This document shows, piece after piece, positions 6,334-6,910 of a stretch of DNA of 6,910 nt. The notes under the pieces are model-generated. The model was not told where the DNA came from and searched no databases. It saw only the letters and a program-made list of their open reading frames with translations. Origin of the DNA: Sulfurimonas sp. (GTDB lineage Bacteria > Campylobacterota > Campylobacteria > Campylobacterales > Sulfurimonadaceae); assembly GCA_030646745.1 (NCBI GenBank), contig JAUSKV010000384.1:1-6910 (forward strand), given 5' to 3'. Positions within the stretch are counted from its first letter, which is position 1; every line of letters begins with the position of its first letter. The translations under genes were made by a program, and so were the position numbers.

Positions 6334-6910
6334 TTGTAAACCTTTAAACATTTTTGTAGATATAAGTAATCTTTTGAGTATGGCATCATAATCTGTAATC
6401 TATTTTTGATATAACTTCTTGAGTCTATATGACTATTGATTGGTATCTTAACATCTTTTAGCGTACTCATAATAATTTTAGAGTTGGCAGCTTCAATCCA
6501 AAGAAATTTATCCAGATAATATGTTTTAGTATTTATAACTCTTCGTAGGGAACTCAAAAAATATTTTCTATCTTCAATAAAAATTATTTTAAAATTTTCA
6601 AAATAGACTGATTGAAGGTCATTGTACATTTTAGTTAACCTTTCATACTCTTCTCTGTCCACGATAGAAATGCTCGGCATATTCTTATACTTTAACATCT
6701 CTGGAGCCAAAAGAGCGTAGCTAGGAGATTCTTTAAAAAATTTATTTTGAAATACAGCATCAATATCGGAAGACTGTTTCTCTTTTTTCTTATATATACT
6801 ATATAGAAAATTAACATCTGCATGTAATTTTTTAAATGTCCCTTCCATTATTGTATAGTCCAAATTTCTGAAGTGATTCGTTACAGTATTCAAATAATCA
6901 ATAAGACATA
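6330..6910 (-). CDS. Protein of unknown function, probably 5'-partial at the window edge
   Basis: The reading frame is open from the right edge of the window to a TGA at 6332-6330, giving at least 192 codons. Possible internal starts are TTG at 6893 (187 residues) and ATG at 6848 (172 residues), but neither has a convincing ribosome site, so the true start is likely beyond 6910. The product is soluble-looking, rich in Lys, Tyr, Asn and Ile, with no signal peptide or membrane segment in the visible part. Segments such as SISIVDREEYERLTKMYNDL suggest mixed helix and strand. I recognise no domain. It is coupled by GTGA overlap to the cyclic-nucleotide-binding protein, so the two products probably act together or in stoichiometric amounts; that is inference. 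Confidence 0.7.
   Translation of the reverse strand, partial: CLIDYLNTVTNHFRNLDYTIMEGTFKKLHADVNFLYSIYKKKEKQSSDIDAVFQNKFFKESPSYALLAPEMLKYKNMPSISIVDREEYERLTKMYNDLQSVYFENFKIIFIEDRKYFLSSLRRVINTKTYYLDKFLWIEAANSKIIMSTLKDVKIPINSHIDSRSYIKNRLQIMMPYSKDYLYLQKCLKVYK
6341..6345 (-). promoter_or_regulatory. Ribosome binding site inside the upstream gene that sets the GTG start
   Basis: On the minus strand AAAGG (6345-6341) lies 7 nt before GTG (6333-6331), inside the final codons of the upstream gene. The upstream TGA (6332-6330) overlaps the GTG. This is the classic arrangement for translational coupling. Confidence 0.6.

Overview
The window is AT-rich chromosomal DNA that looks like Campylobacterota (Epsilonproteobacteria), most likely a Sulfurimonas-like sulfur oxidiser. 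This rests on overall protein character, base composition, a TTTTGCTATAAT-type promoter without a clear -35, and the mix of a cbb3-oxidase assembly factor with a putative sulfate exporter. The genus is an inference; no database search was possible.

Layout: Positions 1-121 are a regulatory region with a good sigma70 promoter and two near-identical small palindromes 53 bp apart. It drives a two-gene unit: a resolvase-fold protein with a helix-turn-helix that has lost its catalytic residues (122-757), followed 21 nt later by ccoG/fixG (779-2212), an iron-sulfur membrane protein needed to mature cbb3 cytochrome oxidase. A small hairpin separates this from a 772-residue DUF748/AsmA-like envelope protein (2305-4623). 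The 146-bp gap after it holds an extended -10 promoter and two adjacent perfect-to-near-perfect palindromes resembling a REP/BIME element, all in the predicted leader of a YeiH-family transporter gene (4770-5834).

The right end is a minus-strand unit running towards the transporter. A protein of unknown function that probably begins beyond the window (6330-6910) is coupled through a GTGA overlap to a stand-alone cyclic-nucleotide-binding-fold protein (5824-6333). The last gene overlaps the end of the transporter gene by 11 bp.

The most unusual item is the degenerate serine recombinase. It appears to have been converted into a DNA-binding regulator, it sits directly upstream of ccoG, and its own promoter carries paired palindromes that could be its operators. 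No CRISPR array, tRNA, rRNA or insertion sequence was seen.
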